A stretch of DNA of 64,000 nt from Acinetobacter variabilis (lineage in GTDB: Bacteria; Pseudomonadota; Gammaproteobacteria; Pseudomonadales; Moraxellaceae): the NCBI RefSeq assembly GCF_000369625.1, contig NZ_KB850113.1:1652356-1716355 (forward strand), given 5' to 3'. Positions within the stretch are counted from its first letter, which is position 1. Each line of letters opens with the position of its first letter. A program made the position numbers and the translations under genes. The notes under the pieces are model-generated. The model was not told the DNA's origin, ran no database searches, and was given only the letters and a program-made list of their open reading frames with translations. Shown piece by piece: positions 38,108-46,298 of the stretch.

Positions 38108-39496
38108 ATGGCTAAAGCAAAAAGTGTGTATCGTTGTGAACAATGTGGAGCAGACCATCCTAAATGGGCGGGTCAGTGTTCTGAATGTGGGGAATGGAAC
38201 AGTCTGGTAGAAGTCAGTATTGCGCCAGCAACGACACATCGTGCTCAGCCAAAAATTGGAGGTTATGCCGGTCAGGCAGCAGCGATTACCACCTTAAACA
38301 AAGTCTCCGTTTCACATGAAACCCGGTTGCAAACCGGGATTGGTGAGTTTGACCGAGTCTTAGGCGGTGGTCTCGTTACAGGTTCTGTGGTGCTGATTGG
38401 TGGTGACCCGGGGATTGGTAAGTCAACTATCCTATTGCAAACCGCAACCCATATGGCAGCAGGCAATAGCTCTGCCCTGTATGTGACAGGTGAAGAATCT
38501 TTATCTCAGGTGGCATTACGCGCCCAGCGTCTGGACTTACCAACTAACCAACTGAAAGTCATGGCAGAAACCTGTGTGGAACGCATTTGCGAGGTGCTTG
38601 CACAGGAACGTCCTGCTGTTGCGATTTTGGACTCGATTCAGACTTTATATACCGAAACCTTGCAGTCTGCACCAGGTGGTGTGTCACAGATTCGTGAATC
38701 TGCAGCCCTACTGACCCGTTTCGCCAAAAATAGCGGCACTGCCCTGTTTATTGTTGGTCACGTGACCAAAGAAGGTGCCTTAGCAGGTCCGCGTGTATTG
38801 GAACATATGGTGGACTGTGTGCTGTATTTTGAAGGCCAGTCGGATTCTCGTTACCGTATGATCCGCGCAGTCAAAAACCGTTTCGGTGCAGTCAATGAAC
38901 TTGGCGTCTTTGGCATGACCGATAAAGGTCTGCGTGAAGTCGCCAATCCATCTGCCATTTTCCTCAGTCGTTATGATGAAGCGATTCCAGGTTCCATCGT
39001 CATGATTAGCCGTGAAGGAACTCGCCCACTCCTGGTTGAAGTTCAGGCTTTGGTCGATGATGCCCATGGCCAGCCACGCCGTGTAGCCTTGGGGTTAGAG
39101 CAGAATCGTCTGAATATGCTGCTGGCCGTGATGCACCGTCATGGTGGCGTACAAACATCTGGTCAGGATGTCTATGTCAATATCGTCGGTGGTTTAAAGA
39201 TTACTGAAACCGGTTCTGACTTGGCTGTACTTTTAGCCTGTGCATCCAGTATCCGGACTAAAGCCTTGCCTCAGCAACTCGCTGTTTTTGGTGAAGTTGG
39301 TCTTTCTGGCGAAATTCGTCCGGTGCCGAATGGTCAGGAGCGTCTGAAGGAAGCTGTTAAACACGGTTTTAAATATATTATTTTGCCGCGTGCCAATGCA
39401 CCGCAAAAACCGATTCCCGGCGTGCAGGTCATTGCTGTAGCCCGATTGCATGAGGCTCTGAGTGAAGCTATGAGCCTAAGTGATGAACTCAGCTAG
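38108..39496 (+). CDS. radA: DNA repair protein RadA
   Basis: RadA (Sms) is a RecA-related helicase that helps branch migration during recombination and transformation. The 462-aa product starts MAKAKSVYRCEQCG and has the N-terminal four-Cys zinc finger (CEQCG...CSECGEWN), Walker A GGDPGIGKST, the RadA KNRFG motif (RAVKNRFGAVNELG), and a C-terminal Lon-like domain (VYVNIVGGLKITETGSDLAVL). A frame open to 38021 adds 29 residues without similarity, and ATG 38108 has a GGAAA upstream. Confidence 0.96.
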   Translation: MAKAKSVYRCEQCGADHPKWAGQCSECGEWNSLVEVSIAPATTHRAQPKIGGYAGQAAAITTLNKVSVSHETRLQTGIGEFDRVLGGGLVTGSVVLIGGDPGIGKSTILLQTATHMAAGNSSALYVTGEESLSQVALRAQRLDLPTNQLKVMAETCVERICEVLAQERPAVAILDSIQTLYTETLQSAPGGVSQIRESAALLTRFAKNSGTALFIVGHVTKEGALAGPRVLEHMVDCVLYFEGQSDSRYRMIRAVKNRFGAVNELGVFGMTDKGLREVANPSAIFLSRYDEAIPGSIVMISREGTRPLLVEVQALVDDAHGQPRRVALGLEQNRLNMLLAVMHRHGGVQTSGQDVYVNIVGGLKITETGSDLAVLLACASSIRTKALPQQLAVFGEVGLSGEIRPVPNGQERLKEAVKHGFKYIILPRANAPQKPIPGVQVIAVARLHEALSEAMSLSDELS

Positions 39497-39613
39497 CTTT
39501 AATCGATAAATCTTGCGAAAAGCCTAAAAAAATACACATTTTTGATTGAAATCCCCTATAAAGCCTATATAAATAGAGTATTCAAATAAGTTTTTTTCAC
39601 ATAGGAAAATTGA

Positions 39614-40615
39614 ATGGAAGTTCGACAGCGTGGTTTGATTGCAGGTCTTTTAACAGCAGCATTACTGGTTGCTCCTTTAACTGCTGAAGCAAAACGTGCC
39701 GGTGGCGGTAAAAGCCATGGTATGCAACGTTCTGCTGCGCCTACTCAATCTTATCAACAACCTCGTCAAGCTGCGCCAGCACAACAGGCTCCAGCCGCTG
39801 GTGCTGCAACTCAGCAAAGATCTGGCCCAGGCGTAGGTAGTATGGTTGCTGCCGGTGTAGCAGGTGCTGCAGTGGGTGCAGTTGCTGCCAATGCGCTGGC
39901 TGATGACAAAGAAGTACAAGCGGCTTCTGAAGCTCAAGTAGCTCAACAGCAACAAGAGGAAAAAAGTGGTATTCCTGGGTGGATCTGGATTTTACTTGCT
40001 GCCGCTGTTGCCTTCTTCATTTTCCGTAAGATGGGCGCAAAAAAAAAAGTAGCTTCTAATCCATATGCCCCAAATAGTGGTGCTGGTCATTCAGCACCAT
40101 TTGGTCAGACACCTCCTCGCGGTGGTGACAACACCAATATTTTTGGTCAGAACGTAGGTGGTAGTACAAGCACGAATGCACCGTTTGGTTCAGCTCCGGT
40201 AAATAACGCGCCATTTGGTGCAGCCTATACCAATAGCGGCAACCAGCTTCCAGATGGAACAGAACCTGCGACTTTCTTACGTGTTGCACGTCAGCGCTTC
40301 AACCACATTCAGTCAATGAATACGGCGAGCAACATTTCAGAAATTAAACGTTACCTAACCCCTGATCTTTACCAGTCGATGTATAACGACATTATGGCAA
40401 ATCAGGATCAGGACGTAGCTGAGTTCTCTAACCTGAATGCAATGGTGGTAGATTCATCGAATGAGAATGGTCAATACGTAGTAAGCGTACGCTTCACTGG
40501 TACTGTAAGTGAAGACCTGAATAGCCAACCTCAACCATTTGCTGAAATCTGGCACTTTGTCAAACCTGCCGGTTCTCAACAAGATTGGGTGGTTGCAGGA
40601 ATCCAGCAAGACTAA
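39614..40615 (+). CDS. Tim44-like domain protein
   Basis: A 333-aa protein with a signal peptide (LIAGLLTAALLVAPLTAEA), a low-complexity Ala/Gln/Pro/Gly-rich region, one further membrane helix (IPGWIWILLAAAVAFFIF, about residue 120), an Asn/Gly/Pro-rich linker and a C-terminal Tim44-like domain (about 215-333: FLRVARQRFNHIQSMNTASNISEIKRYLTPDLY...). Such inner-membrane proteins are common in proteobacteria; their exact role is unknown. The start at 39614 has AGGAAAAT upstream. It ends in a strong terminator. Confidence 0.88.
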   Translation: MEVRQRGLIAGLLTAALLVAPLTAEAKRAGGGKSHGMQRSAAPTQSYQQPRQAAPAQQAPAAGAATQQRSGPGVGSMVAAGVAGAAVGAVAANALADDKEVQAASEAQVAQQQQEEKSGIPGWIWILLAAAVAFFIFRKMGAKKKVASNPYAPNSGAGHSAPFGQTPPRGGDNTNIFGQNVGGSTSTNAPFGSAPVNNAPFGAAYTNSGNQLPDGTEPATFLRVARQRFNHIQSMNTASNISEIKRYLTPDLYQSMYNDIMANQDQDVAEFSNLNAMVVDSSNENGQYVVSVRFTGTVSEDLNSQPQPFAEIWHFVKPAGSQQDWVVAGIQQD

Positions 40616-40640
40616 GTTTTTATCTCATTAATCGTATATC

Positions 40641-40665
40641 AACAGCGGCTTTCGGGCCGCTGTTT
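40641..40665 (+). terminator. Terminator of the Tim44-like gene
   Basis: Hairpin AACAGCGGC-TTTCGG-GCCGCTGTT, followed by TTTTGC; strong stem, weaker T run. Confidence 0.85.
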
Positions 40666-40864
40666 TGCTTTCTGAATCATTGAAAACTATTTAAATTTAT
40701 TCTTGTTCTCTTTCTATTCATTTTATTGTTATTCCCTTAAACAAATAGCTTAGTTTGCATGTTTTAAGCGCTATCAGTCGACTTTTGTACAAAAGCCAAT
40801 TTTCAGATTAGCTTTTTTATTTTGAACCTTTTAATCTAGATACAAAGATATTTGAGATACTGAC

Positions 40865-41389
40865 ATGACTGAGCGTGTTTCTCCCCCTGCCACGCTGGCA
40901 AACCGCGCACTGGCAGGCAATGCCGAAGCCCAATTTGAGCTTGCCGAACTCTATATGCAAAGCGAGCATGACGAAGACATCATGCTAGCCGAAGAGTGGG
41001 CATTGAAAGCAGCCAATGGTGGCTGGGTTGAAGCCATGTACTGGCTCGGTGAGGGTTATACGGTTTATGCCAAAGAAATCGCTGAGGAAGACCCAGAAGA
41101 TTCTAAAGCTCACTTTGAGTTAGCCTATTACTGGTTGAGCAAAGCCAATTTTGAAAAACACCCTGCAGCGACTTTAGAACTGGCTGGTTTTTACCGTCGT
41201 GGTGATGTGGTCGAAAAAGATGTTGAAAAATCTATCGCTCTTGTAAAGCAAGCAGCTGAATGGGGTGAAGTTCAAGCCATGCGTGATCTTGCCTTTATTT
41301 ATGCCAATGGTCTTGGTGTGGTCGCTGATGACATACAGGCAGATTACTGGACTAAGAAAGCAGATGAAATTGAGCAGGACATAGAATAA
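40865..41389 (+). CDS. Sel1-repeat protein
   Basis: A 174-aa protein made of Sel1-type (TPR-like) helical repeats, recognisable by ALAGNAEAQFELAELYMQ, ALKAANGGWVEAMYWLGEGY, AATLELAGFYRRGDVVEKDVEKSIALVKQAAEWGEVQAMRDLAFIYANGLGV. It has no signal peptide, so it probably works in the cytoplasm as a protein-protein adaptor. Partner unknown. A terminator follows 6 bp after the stop, next to the interrupted SIR2-like gene, which converges on it. Confidence 0.85.
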   Translation: MTERVSPPATLANRALAGNAEAQFELAELYMQSEHDEDIMLAEEWALKAANGGWVEAMYWLGEGYTVYAKEIAEEDPEDSKAHFELAYYWLSKANFEKHPAATLELAGFYRRGDVVEKDVEKSIALVKQAAEWGEVQAMRDLAFIYANGLGVVADDIQADYWTKKADEIEQDIE

Positions 41390-41395
41390 ATAACA

Positions 41396-41420
41396 AGCCC
41401 GTCAGATGATGGGCTTTTTT
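41396..41420. terminator. Terminator between the Sel1 gene and the SIR2-like pseudogene
   Basis: Hairpin AAGCCCGTC-AGAT-GATGGGCTT followed by T run TTTTTT. Confidence 0.8.
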
Positions 41421-41426
41421 ATTTTG

Positions 41427-41899
41427 TTAAACATTATTCCAACAACCTGAGCTTTTGCTATCAAAGAATTCAACTTCAATATTTGGAGAAATTCCTTTGA
41501 TTAGCCTATAGATTCTATGACATTCATCCTGGTCTTGAGAATAAGTTGAAATAGCCACTTTAGCCACAATTTTATTTTTAAAAATTTGTTGGACTAAATG
41601 TGACTCTTGCTCCCCTAAACTCCATCCATAAATAACTAGATTAGAATTTTCAGCAATTAAACCTGATAAAACTTCATGAAAAACTGTACTTAAATATGGA
41701 CTACTTTTTATCGATTCTAATTTCTTAGTACCCGTACCTTCTGCTACAAATAATGGTATTTTTTCATCATTCCATTGTGAAGTAATACCCTCCAATAAAC
41801 TTTCAAAATCTCCTCTCTGGAGTTTGTTTTCAATATTTTTTGCATTTCTAAAAATAGATAAGTTGCCGTGCTGATAAAAAGTGATATACGCTGAATTAT
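41427..41899 (-). pseudogene. DUF4917/SIR2-like gene, C-terminal fragment
   Basis: This is the last 157 or so codons of the interrupted gene, open from the IS3-element edge to a stop at 41427-41429. It carries the SIR2-like motif FYQHGNL (rebuilt His207), FVAEGTGTKKLESIKSSPYL, and the C-terminal GWSLGEQESHLV (about residues 288-299), the place of the nucleotide-binding/His motif in SIR2-like proteins. A frame that seems to begin with TTG near 41795 is not a real gene start; it is inside this fragment. Confidence 0.8.
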
Positions 41900-41923
41900 C
41901 AGGAGACTTTCCCTTGGGAGATT

Positions 41924-42778
41924 TTAGGCAGCCAACTTATAAAAGTCTTCGGCCATTTGATTTGGTGTCTTAAAACCCAAACCCTTTTGAATTCTTCGAT
42001 GATTATAAAATAACTCAATGTATTTTATAATATCTGCTTTGGCTTCTTCTCTGGTTTGATAGTTGTAATGATGCACTAACTCATTTTTCAGTATTCCCCA
42101 AAAGCTTTCAATCGGTGCATTATCGTAACAGTCTCCGCGCTTGCTCATTGAACCTTGAAAACCATATTGCTCAAGTATATTTCGATATTCATGGCTGCAA
42201 TATTGACTTCCTCTGTCTGAATGCACAATCAGTTCTTTGGTTGGTTTTTGATTGTGAATAGCCATATTTAGCGCATTACAAACAAGCTGTGTTGTCATGC
42301 GCTCATTTAAGCTATAGCCAACCACTTGCTTCGTGTAAAGGTCTTTTACCGCTGCTAAGTACAGCCATCCTTCAACAGTCCATATGTACGTAATATCACT
42401 TGACCATGCTTGATTTGGTCTAGTCATTGAGAATTGTTGCTCCAGCAGGTTTTCATAGATCGCTCGATTATGGTCACTATTCGTAGTCCTTTTAAAACGC
42501 TTGTGTCGCTTACAATACAGGTGGTTCAGCGCTTTTATCTGACGTACAGCGTACATACTCATTTTTATGCCCTGAGCTTGTAAGTATTTGGTTAATCGAA
42601 TATAACCATAGCTCTGCCTTGTCTCCTCATGGGCTATTTTCACCAATATCGTCTGTTGATTTCGTTGAATCGTTCTTTTGCTCACGCCTCTCTTGAGCCA
42701 ATCATAAAAACATGAAACTGAAACATGAAGTAATCGAGCCATTAAGGTAATTGGAAATGAATATCTTTTTTGTTTCAT
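41924..42778 (-). CDS. IS3-family transposase OrfB
   Basis: A 284-aa rve-type integrase with the DDE triad: Asp in WSSDITYIW, Asp in VHSDRGSQYCS, and Glu in ESFWGILKNEL, in DD(35)E arrangement. HTH-like N-terminus ARLLHVSVSCFYDWL. The frame is open upstream of its ATG back into orfA, so the active transposase is made as an OrfAB fusion by a -1 shift at the A6G site (42823-42829). Both ORFs look intact, so the element may be active. Confidence 0.93.
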   Translation of the reverse strand: MKQKRYSFPITLMARLLHVSVSCFYDWLKRGVSKRTIQRNQQTILVKIAHEETRQSYGYIRLTKYLQAQGIKMSMYAVRQIKALNHLYCKRHKRFKRTTNSDHNRAIYENLLEQQFSMTRPNQAWSSDITYIWTVEGWLYLAAVKDLYTKQVVGYSLNERMTTQLVCNALNMAIHNQKPTKELIVHSDRGSQYCSHEYRNILEQYGFQGSMSKRGDCYDNAPIESFWGILKNELVHHYNYQTREEAKADIIKYIELFYNHRRIQKGLGFKTPNQMAEDFYKLAA

Positions 42779-42789
42779 ATAGGCGTACC

Positions 42790-43089
42790 TTACTGACTTT
42801 CTTTGGCAAAGTACGCTGCTGCCTTTTTTAAAAATTCACGTTCCATTTCAGCTATTTTGAGCTGTTGTTTGAGTTTTTTATTTTCTTCGAGTAGAGCGTT
42901 TAGATCAGGTGAATACTGTTTTGTACCTGCTAAAGTTCCAGCCTTTGCTTTGGTATTCCAATTTGAAAGAGTTTGCATTGAAATGCTAAGTTGTCTAGCT
43001 GTTTCCGAGACATTGCCTTGATTGGCTTCAATTAATTTGATGGCTTCAGCTTTAAATTCTGTGGTGTAAGTCTTGTATTTCTTGCTCAT
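42790..43089 (-). CDS. IS3-family transposase OrfA
   Basis: A 99-aa OrfA with helix-turn-helix (SETARQLSISMQTLSNW) and a C-terminal leucine-zipper-like helix (LLEENKKLKQQLKIAEMEREFLKK). It starts with MSKKYKTYTTEFKAEAIKL, typical of the family. The A6G heptamer in the AAA AAG codons near its 3' end is the frameshift signal for the OrfAB fusion. Confidence 0.93.
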   Translation of the reverse strand: MSKKYKTYTTEFKAEAIKLIEANQGNVSETARQLSISMQTLSNWNTKAKAGTLAGTKQYSPDLNALLEENKKLKQQLKIAEMEREFLKKAAAYFAKESQ

Positions 43090-43137
43090 GGTAAACTCCT
43101 GATGAGTGTGTTTAGTTTACCAAGTTAAAACCTCCTG

Positions 43138-43283
43138 TTTTTTCAGCACACATCAAAGCTAAAGTAACTTCTCTTTCTCTACGAATAGGATTTCTTAAAT
43201 CTTGCCAATTATCTCTAAATAATCCGTTTGCTTGAAAACAATCTTTAAATTTATGCCCATCTTCATGTTTATTTCCGTACATT
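43138..43283 (-). pseudogene. DUF4917/SIR2-like gene, middle fragment
   Basis: About 48 codons lie between the two insertion sequences: NKHEDGHKFKDCFQANG, FRDNWQDLRNP and IRREREVTLALMCAEK. The last three plus-strand bases (43281-43283, ATT; AAT on the minus strand) are one copy of the IS5-element target duplication. The fragment is free of stops and its codons join both outer pieces in frame once the elements are removed. An apparent start codon near 43303 lies inside the IS5 end and is not a gene start. Confidence 0.8.
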
Positions 43284-43292
43284 AGACTTCCT

Positions 43293-43700
43293 TCATAAAT
43301 CATTTTTCAACCAATTTAATTGTTTATCTTTCACCCAATCTAAATTGTATATGCCAGCAAGTAAATTAAACCGCAGGTTTAATCGTTTACGACGATTTCT
43401 ATATACACAAGATAAAATCTTAAAACATTTCATCCTTCCAAATACATGCTCTACTTGAATTCGTCTACGACCAATCTCTTTATTTAACTTTTTTAATTCA
43501 GAATCTAGTTGTTCAGTTTTCTTTGCTTTAGATGGCATGAGGCATCCAAAACCCAATTTCTTTATCCCTAAATACCCCTTATCAACGATAAAAAAGGGCT
43601 TAAATTTTAATTTCCTCATGCTTTTTTTGAATATTTTAAAATCATGCATGCTTCCATGACTTCCACATACACTCAGTATTTCACCTGTTGTATAGTGCAT
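43293..43700 (-). CDS. IS5-family transposase, C-terminal frame
   Basis: The C-terminal part of an IS5-type DDE transposase: Asp in FIVDKGYLG and Glu in RRIQVEHVFGRMKC are the last two catalytic residues. In this frame the open sequence continues upstream as RPKKQKKWYSGKKKRH, so the start at 43700 is arbitrary. It joins the N-terminal frame by a one-base shift in the A8 run at 43766-43773 (T8 on the plus strand). Making the full protein needs frameshifting, transcript slippage, or a repair of the run. Confidence 0.88.
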   Translation of the reverse strand: MHYTTGEILSVCGSHGSMHDFKIFKKSMRKLKFKPFFIVDKGYLGIKKLGFGCLMPSKAKKTEQLDSELKKLNKEIGRRRIQVEHVFGRMKCFKILSCVYRNRRKRLNLRFNLLAGIYNLDWVKDKQLNWLKNDL

Positions 43701-43740
43701 AGATAGCTGAAATTTAAAGGTATGTCGCTTTTTTTTACCG

Positions 43741-44145
43741 CTATACCATTTCTTCTGTTTTTTTTGGACGTTGAATTAATATTTCAGTTGCATCAATCAC
43801 AACAACTTCCCAATCTACTTCATCTCGATTAGGAAGTTGTTTTGGCAAGTTAAATTTTCCAGAACGGATTAAGGTATCTTCAATAACACGTGTGATACGA
43901 ATTGCACTCGTTTCAGATACACCGTAACTCATACCAAGATGAAAAAATGTTCGATATTCTCTCCAATATTCTATACATAAGAGCAAACGATCTTCCAACG
44001 GTAATTTATGCGGTCGTCCTTTACCAATATGACAAGGTAAATGCTTATTTAGCTCGGCCAACATGAGGTTAAATGTAGCCCAGCTAACACCGGTAAGCCT
44101 ACGAAATTTAACGTCTGATAATTTTTGAATATCTTTGAATTTCAT
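43741..44145 (-). CDS. IS5-family transposase, N-terminal frame
   Basis: 134 aa, with the DUF4096-like N-terminus (FRRLTGVSWATFNLMLAEL) and the first catalytic Asp in VVVIDATEILIQRP. After the A8 run the 0 frame ends in KTEEMV and a stop. IS427-group elements often have two overlapping frames expressed together by frameshifting, so this may be normal for the element and not damage. Confidence 0.88.
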   Translation of the reverse strand: MKFKDIQKLSDVKFRRLTGVSWATFNLMLAELNKHLPCHIGKGRPHKLPLEDRLLLCIEYWREYRTFFHLGMSYGVSETSAIRITRVIEDTLIRSGKFNLPKQLPNRDEVDWEVVVIDATEILIQRPKKTEEMV

Positions 44146-44232
44146 CCAAGAATTATCCCTTGAATTAAATAATTTTGCTGATTAATTTAAGATCAAATAA
44201 ATTGTACGTTTTTTGATTTATGACGGAAGTCT

Positions 44233-44678
44233 ATTAGAATCCAATACAGGATTAAGTCATAATTAAGAGAAACTATTGTTCTAAATCGTTTTGTAAATTG
44301 ATATAACTGAGGTAATTGATCAAATATTTCAGCATGTTCACAATGAACTTCTTTAACAACTTCGATTAAAGCATTTTTAATATTCTTGTAAGCTGAATCA
44401 ATTTTTGGATCTATTATTCCTAAATGCTTATTTACTAGCTTCGCATGCCAGACTAATCTCAAAATTAACTCAAAATCACATGTATCAAACTCGATAAAAA
44501 GTTTAGATATATCCTCATTAAAAAGTTTTAATTTTTCAGCTTCTTCTTTTAAAGAGTCAAAACGAATTTTTTGATGCAGAGCAACACTAGCCCCATTACC
44601 AATAATTAAATTGCCATTCTCATAATCATCCTTAATTTCAGCCCATTCCTTAATTGGATATTCGAAGCTGTCCGCCAT
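44233..44678 (-). pseudogene. DUF4917/SIR2-like gene, N-terminal fragment
   Basis: The 5' part (149 codons) of a gene cut by two insertion sequences. Joining 44678-44233, 43280-43138 and 41899-41427 gives 353 codons and no internal stop. Three motifs match SIR2-like (NAD-binding Rossmann) proteins: GNGAS at residues 27-31, NYD at 139-141 and, in the C-terminal piece, HG at 207-208 and GWSLGEQESH at 288-297. I recognise the family as DUF4917 from the overall pattern (LIIGNGASVALH...). SIR2-like proteins include anti-phage NADases, but the function of this one is not known. The gene is more AT-rich than its neighbours. Start ATG at 44678 has no strong ribosome binding site. Confidence 0.82.
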
Positions 44679-44726
44679 AGTTTAGTCTCAAATTTTCTTA
44701 TTAGTCAGATATTAAACAATTTCGGA

Positions 44727-44755
44727 TTGGAACCAAATTAATTTCCAAGTACAAT
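44727..44755 (+). promoter_or_regulatory. Sigma-70 promoter of ahcY
   Basis: TTGGAA at 44727-44732 and TACAAT at 44750-44755 are 17 bp apart. The expected transcript start near 44762 coincides with the 5' end of the riboswitch. Confidence 0.75.
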
Positions 44756-44763
44756 ACCCCGCT

Positions 44764-44866
44764 AGTCGAGGGATGCTGCGACGTTTTACAGGTACGAAAT
44801 GTAAAAGCGCCAGGCTCGACGATCGGTCCAACTTTTTCTAGACAGACCAACAACGGCATCCGCGAA
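44764..44866 (+). ncRNA. S-adenosylhomocysteine (SAH) riboswitch
   Basis: The leader has the conserved SAH riboswitch blocks: TCGAGGGATGCTGCGAC, then GCGCCAGGCTCGA, then CAACGGCATCC. Stem P1 pairs TCGAG (44766-44770) with CTCGA (44815-44819), a hairpin pairs TTTTACA with TGTAAAA, and a pseudoknot pairs GGATGC (44771-44776) with GCATCC (44856-44861). SAH riboswitches turn on S-adenosylhomocysteine hydrolase when SAH accumulates, here ahcY and probably metF. The ahcY ribosome binding site AAGGAG (44893-44898) lies 30 bp after the element, so control may be at translation. Confidence 0.93.
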
Positions 44867-44904
44867 CTGAATGATCAATTATTGTTTTTTATAAGGAGAT
44901 CGTG

Positions 44905-46287
44905 ATGAACGCGGTTAATGCTTCATTTACAGATTATAAAGTTGCTGATATTTCCCTAGCTGACTACGGCCGTAAAGAAATCAAACTTGCAGAAGCTGAA
45001 ATGCCTGCCCTAATGGGTCTGCGTAAGCGCTACTCAGCTGCTAAACCGCTTGCTGGTGCCAAAATCCTTGGCTGTATCCACATGACTATTCAAACTGCGG
45101 TTTTAATTGAAACTCTGGTTGAATTAGGCGCTGAAGTTCGCTGGACTTCTTGTAACATCTTCTCTACTCAAGATCACGCTGCTGCTGCAATCGCTGCTCG
45201 CGGTATTCCTGTATTTGCTTGGAAAGGCGAAACAGAAGAAGAATACATGTGGTGTCTTGAACAACAGATCAATGTGAACGGCAAACCTTGGGATGCCAAC
45301 ATGATTCTGGATGATGGTGGTGACTTAACTGCTGTTGTTCACGAAAAATATCCTGAACTGATTGCAAAAATCCACGGTATTACTGAAGAAACAACTACAG
45401 GTGTAGCACGTCTTCTGGAAATGTGGAAAGACGGTTCTCTGAAAGTTCCTGCGATCAACGTCAACGATTCAGTAACCAAGTCTAAAAACGACAACAAATA
45501 CGGTTGCCGTCACTCTCTAAATGATGCGATCAAACGTGCAACTGACATGCTGCTTTCTGGCCGTCGTGCGTTAGTGATCGGCTATGGTGACGTAGGTAAA
45601 GGTTCTGCTCAGTCTCTTCGTCAAGAAGGTATGATCGTACGTGTATCTGAAATCGATCCAATCTGTGCGATGCAAGCATGCATGGACGGTTATGAAGTGG
45701 TTTCTCCGTACAAAAACGGTGTTCAAACTGGCAAGAAAGAAGATGTGAACGTTGATCTTCTTCAAAATACCGACCTGATCGTGACTACCACTGGTAACTA
45801 CCACGTATGTGACGCTGCGATGCTAGATACACTGAAAGCTGGCGCAGTGGTTTGTAACATCGGTCACTTCGACACTGAAATCGATACCAACTACTTACGT
45901 GGTTACAAATGGGTTGAAGTGAAGCCTCAAGTACACCAAGTATATCGTTCAGAAAATGAAAATGATTACCTGATCCTGCTTTCTGAAGGTCGTCTGGTGA
46001 ACCTGGGTAATGCAACTGGTCACCCATCACGTGTTATGGACGGTTCTTTTGCAAACCAGGTTCTAGGTCAAATGCACCTGTTCGCTGAGAAATTTGCGGA
46101 TCTTCCAGAAGACCAAAAACAAGCAGCGATTCGTGTAGAACTACTTCCTAAGAAATTAGACGAAGAAGTTGCTGCTGCAATGGTTGCCGGTTTTGGTGGT
46201 GTTCTGACTCAATTGACTCCAGAACAAGCAGACTACCTAGGCGTACCTGTTGAAGGTCCATTCAAGTCTGATGCTTATAAATACTAA
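44905..46287 (+). CDS. ahcY: S-adenosylhomocysteine hydrolase
   Basis: AhcY splits SAH into homocysteine and adenosine. The 460-aa product has NAD-binding [17 protein letters not shown], the catalytic-site blocks [19 protein letters not shown] (Lys/Asp) and [15 protein letters not shown], and the C-terminal PFKSDAYKY that closes the active site. ATG 44905 lies 6 bases after AAGGAG; a GTG one codon earlier is less likely. It follows the SAH riboswitch and is followed by a palindromic repeat and metF, so it starts a methionine-cycle unit. Confidence 0.98.
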   Translation: MNAVNASFTDYKVADISLADYGRKEIKLAEAEMPALMGLRKRYSAAKPLAGAKILGCIHMTIQTAVLIETLVELGAEVRWTSCNIFSTQDHAAAAIAARGIPVFAWKGETEEEYMWCLEQQINVNGKPWDANMILDDGGDLTAVVHEKYPELIAKIHGITEETTTGVARLLEMWKDGSLKVPAINVNDSVTKSKNDNKYGCRHSLNDAIKRATDMLLSGRRALVIGYGDVGKGSAQSLRQEGMIVRVSEIDPICAMQACMDGYEVVSPYKNGVQTGKKEDVNVDLLQNTDLIVTTTGNYHVCDAAMLDTLKAGAVVCNIGHFDTEIDTNYLRGYKWVEVKPQVHQVYRSENENDYLILLSEGRLVNLGNATGHPSRVMDGSFANQVLGQMHLFAEKFADLPEDQKQAAIRVELLPKKLDEEVAAAMVAGFGGVLTQLTPEQADYLGVPVEGPFKSDAYKY

Positions 46288-46298
46288 TTTTTGATTTC

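Larger units (their letters stand above)
41900..43137 (-). mobile_element. IS3-family insertion sequence
   Basis: About 1238 bp, bounded by imperfect inverted repeats that read CAGGAGACTTTCCCTTGG at 41900 and, on the other strand, CAGGAGGTTTTAACTTGG ending at 43137. It carries orfA and orfB of an IS3-type transposase with an A6G slippery site (42823-42829). No perfect target duplication is seen: the three flanking bases are AAA on one side and ATA on the other, on the minus strand. Removing exactly this interval keeps the host gene in frame, which supports the boundaries. The named IS was not identified. Confidence 0.85.
43284..44232 (-). mobile_element. IS5-family (IS427/IS1031-like) insertion sequence
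   Basis: 949 bp with 19-base terminal inverted repeats AGACTTCC[T/G]TCATAAATCA, one mismatch between the ends (43284-43302 and 44214-44232). A 3-bp duplication (ATT on the plus strand, AAT on the minus) flanks it at 43281-43283 and 44233-44235. The transposase is split into two frames at a run of eight A. Excision of the element plus one duplicate restores the host frame (YWIL joined to MYGNKHEDG), which proves the boundaries. Confidence 0.92.

Noticed and set aside
41427..41795. 122-codon minus-strand frame as a complete gene
   Set aside because: It would start on TTG inside a longer open frame; it is the 3' piece of the interrupted gene.
43112..43303. 63-codon minus-strand frame as its own gene
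   Set aside because: It is the middle piece of the interrupted SIR2-like gene plus the end of the IS5 element.
44193..44678. 161-codon minus-strand frame as a complete gene
   Set aside because: Its last 13 codons lie in the IS5 terminal repeat; it is the 5' piece of the interrupted gene.
41427..44678. Composite transposon carrying a passenger gene
   Set aside because: The two elements are from different families and the DNA between them is part of the host gene, so there is no mobile passenger.
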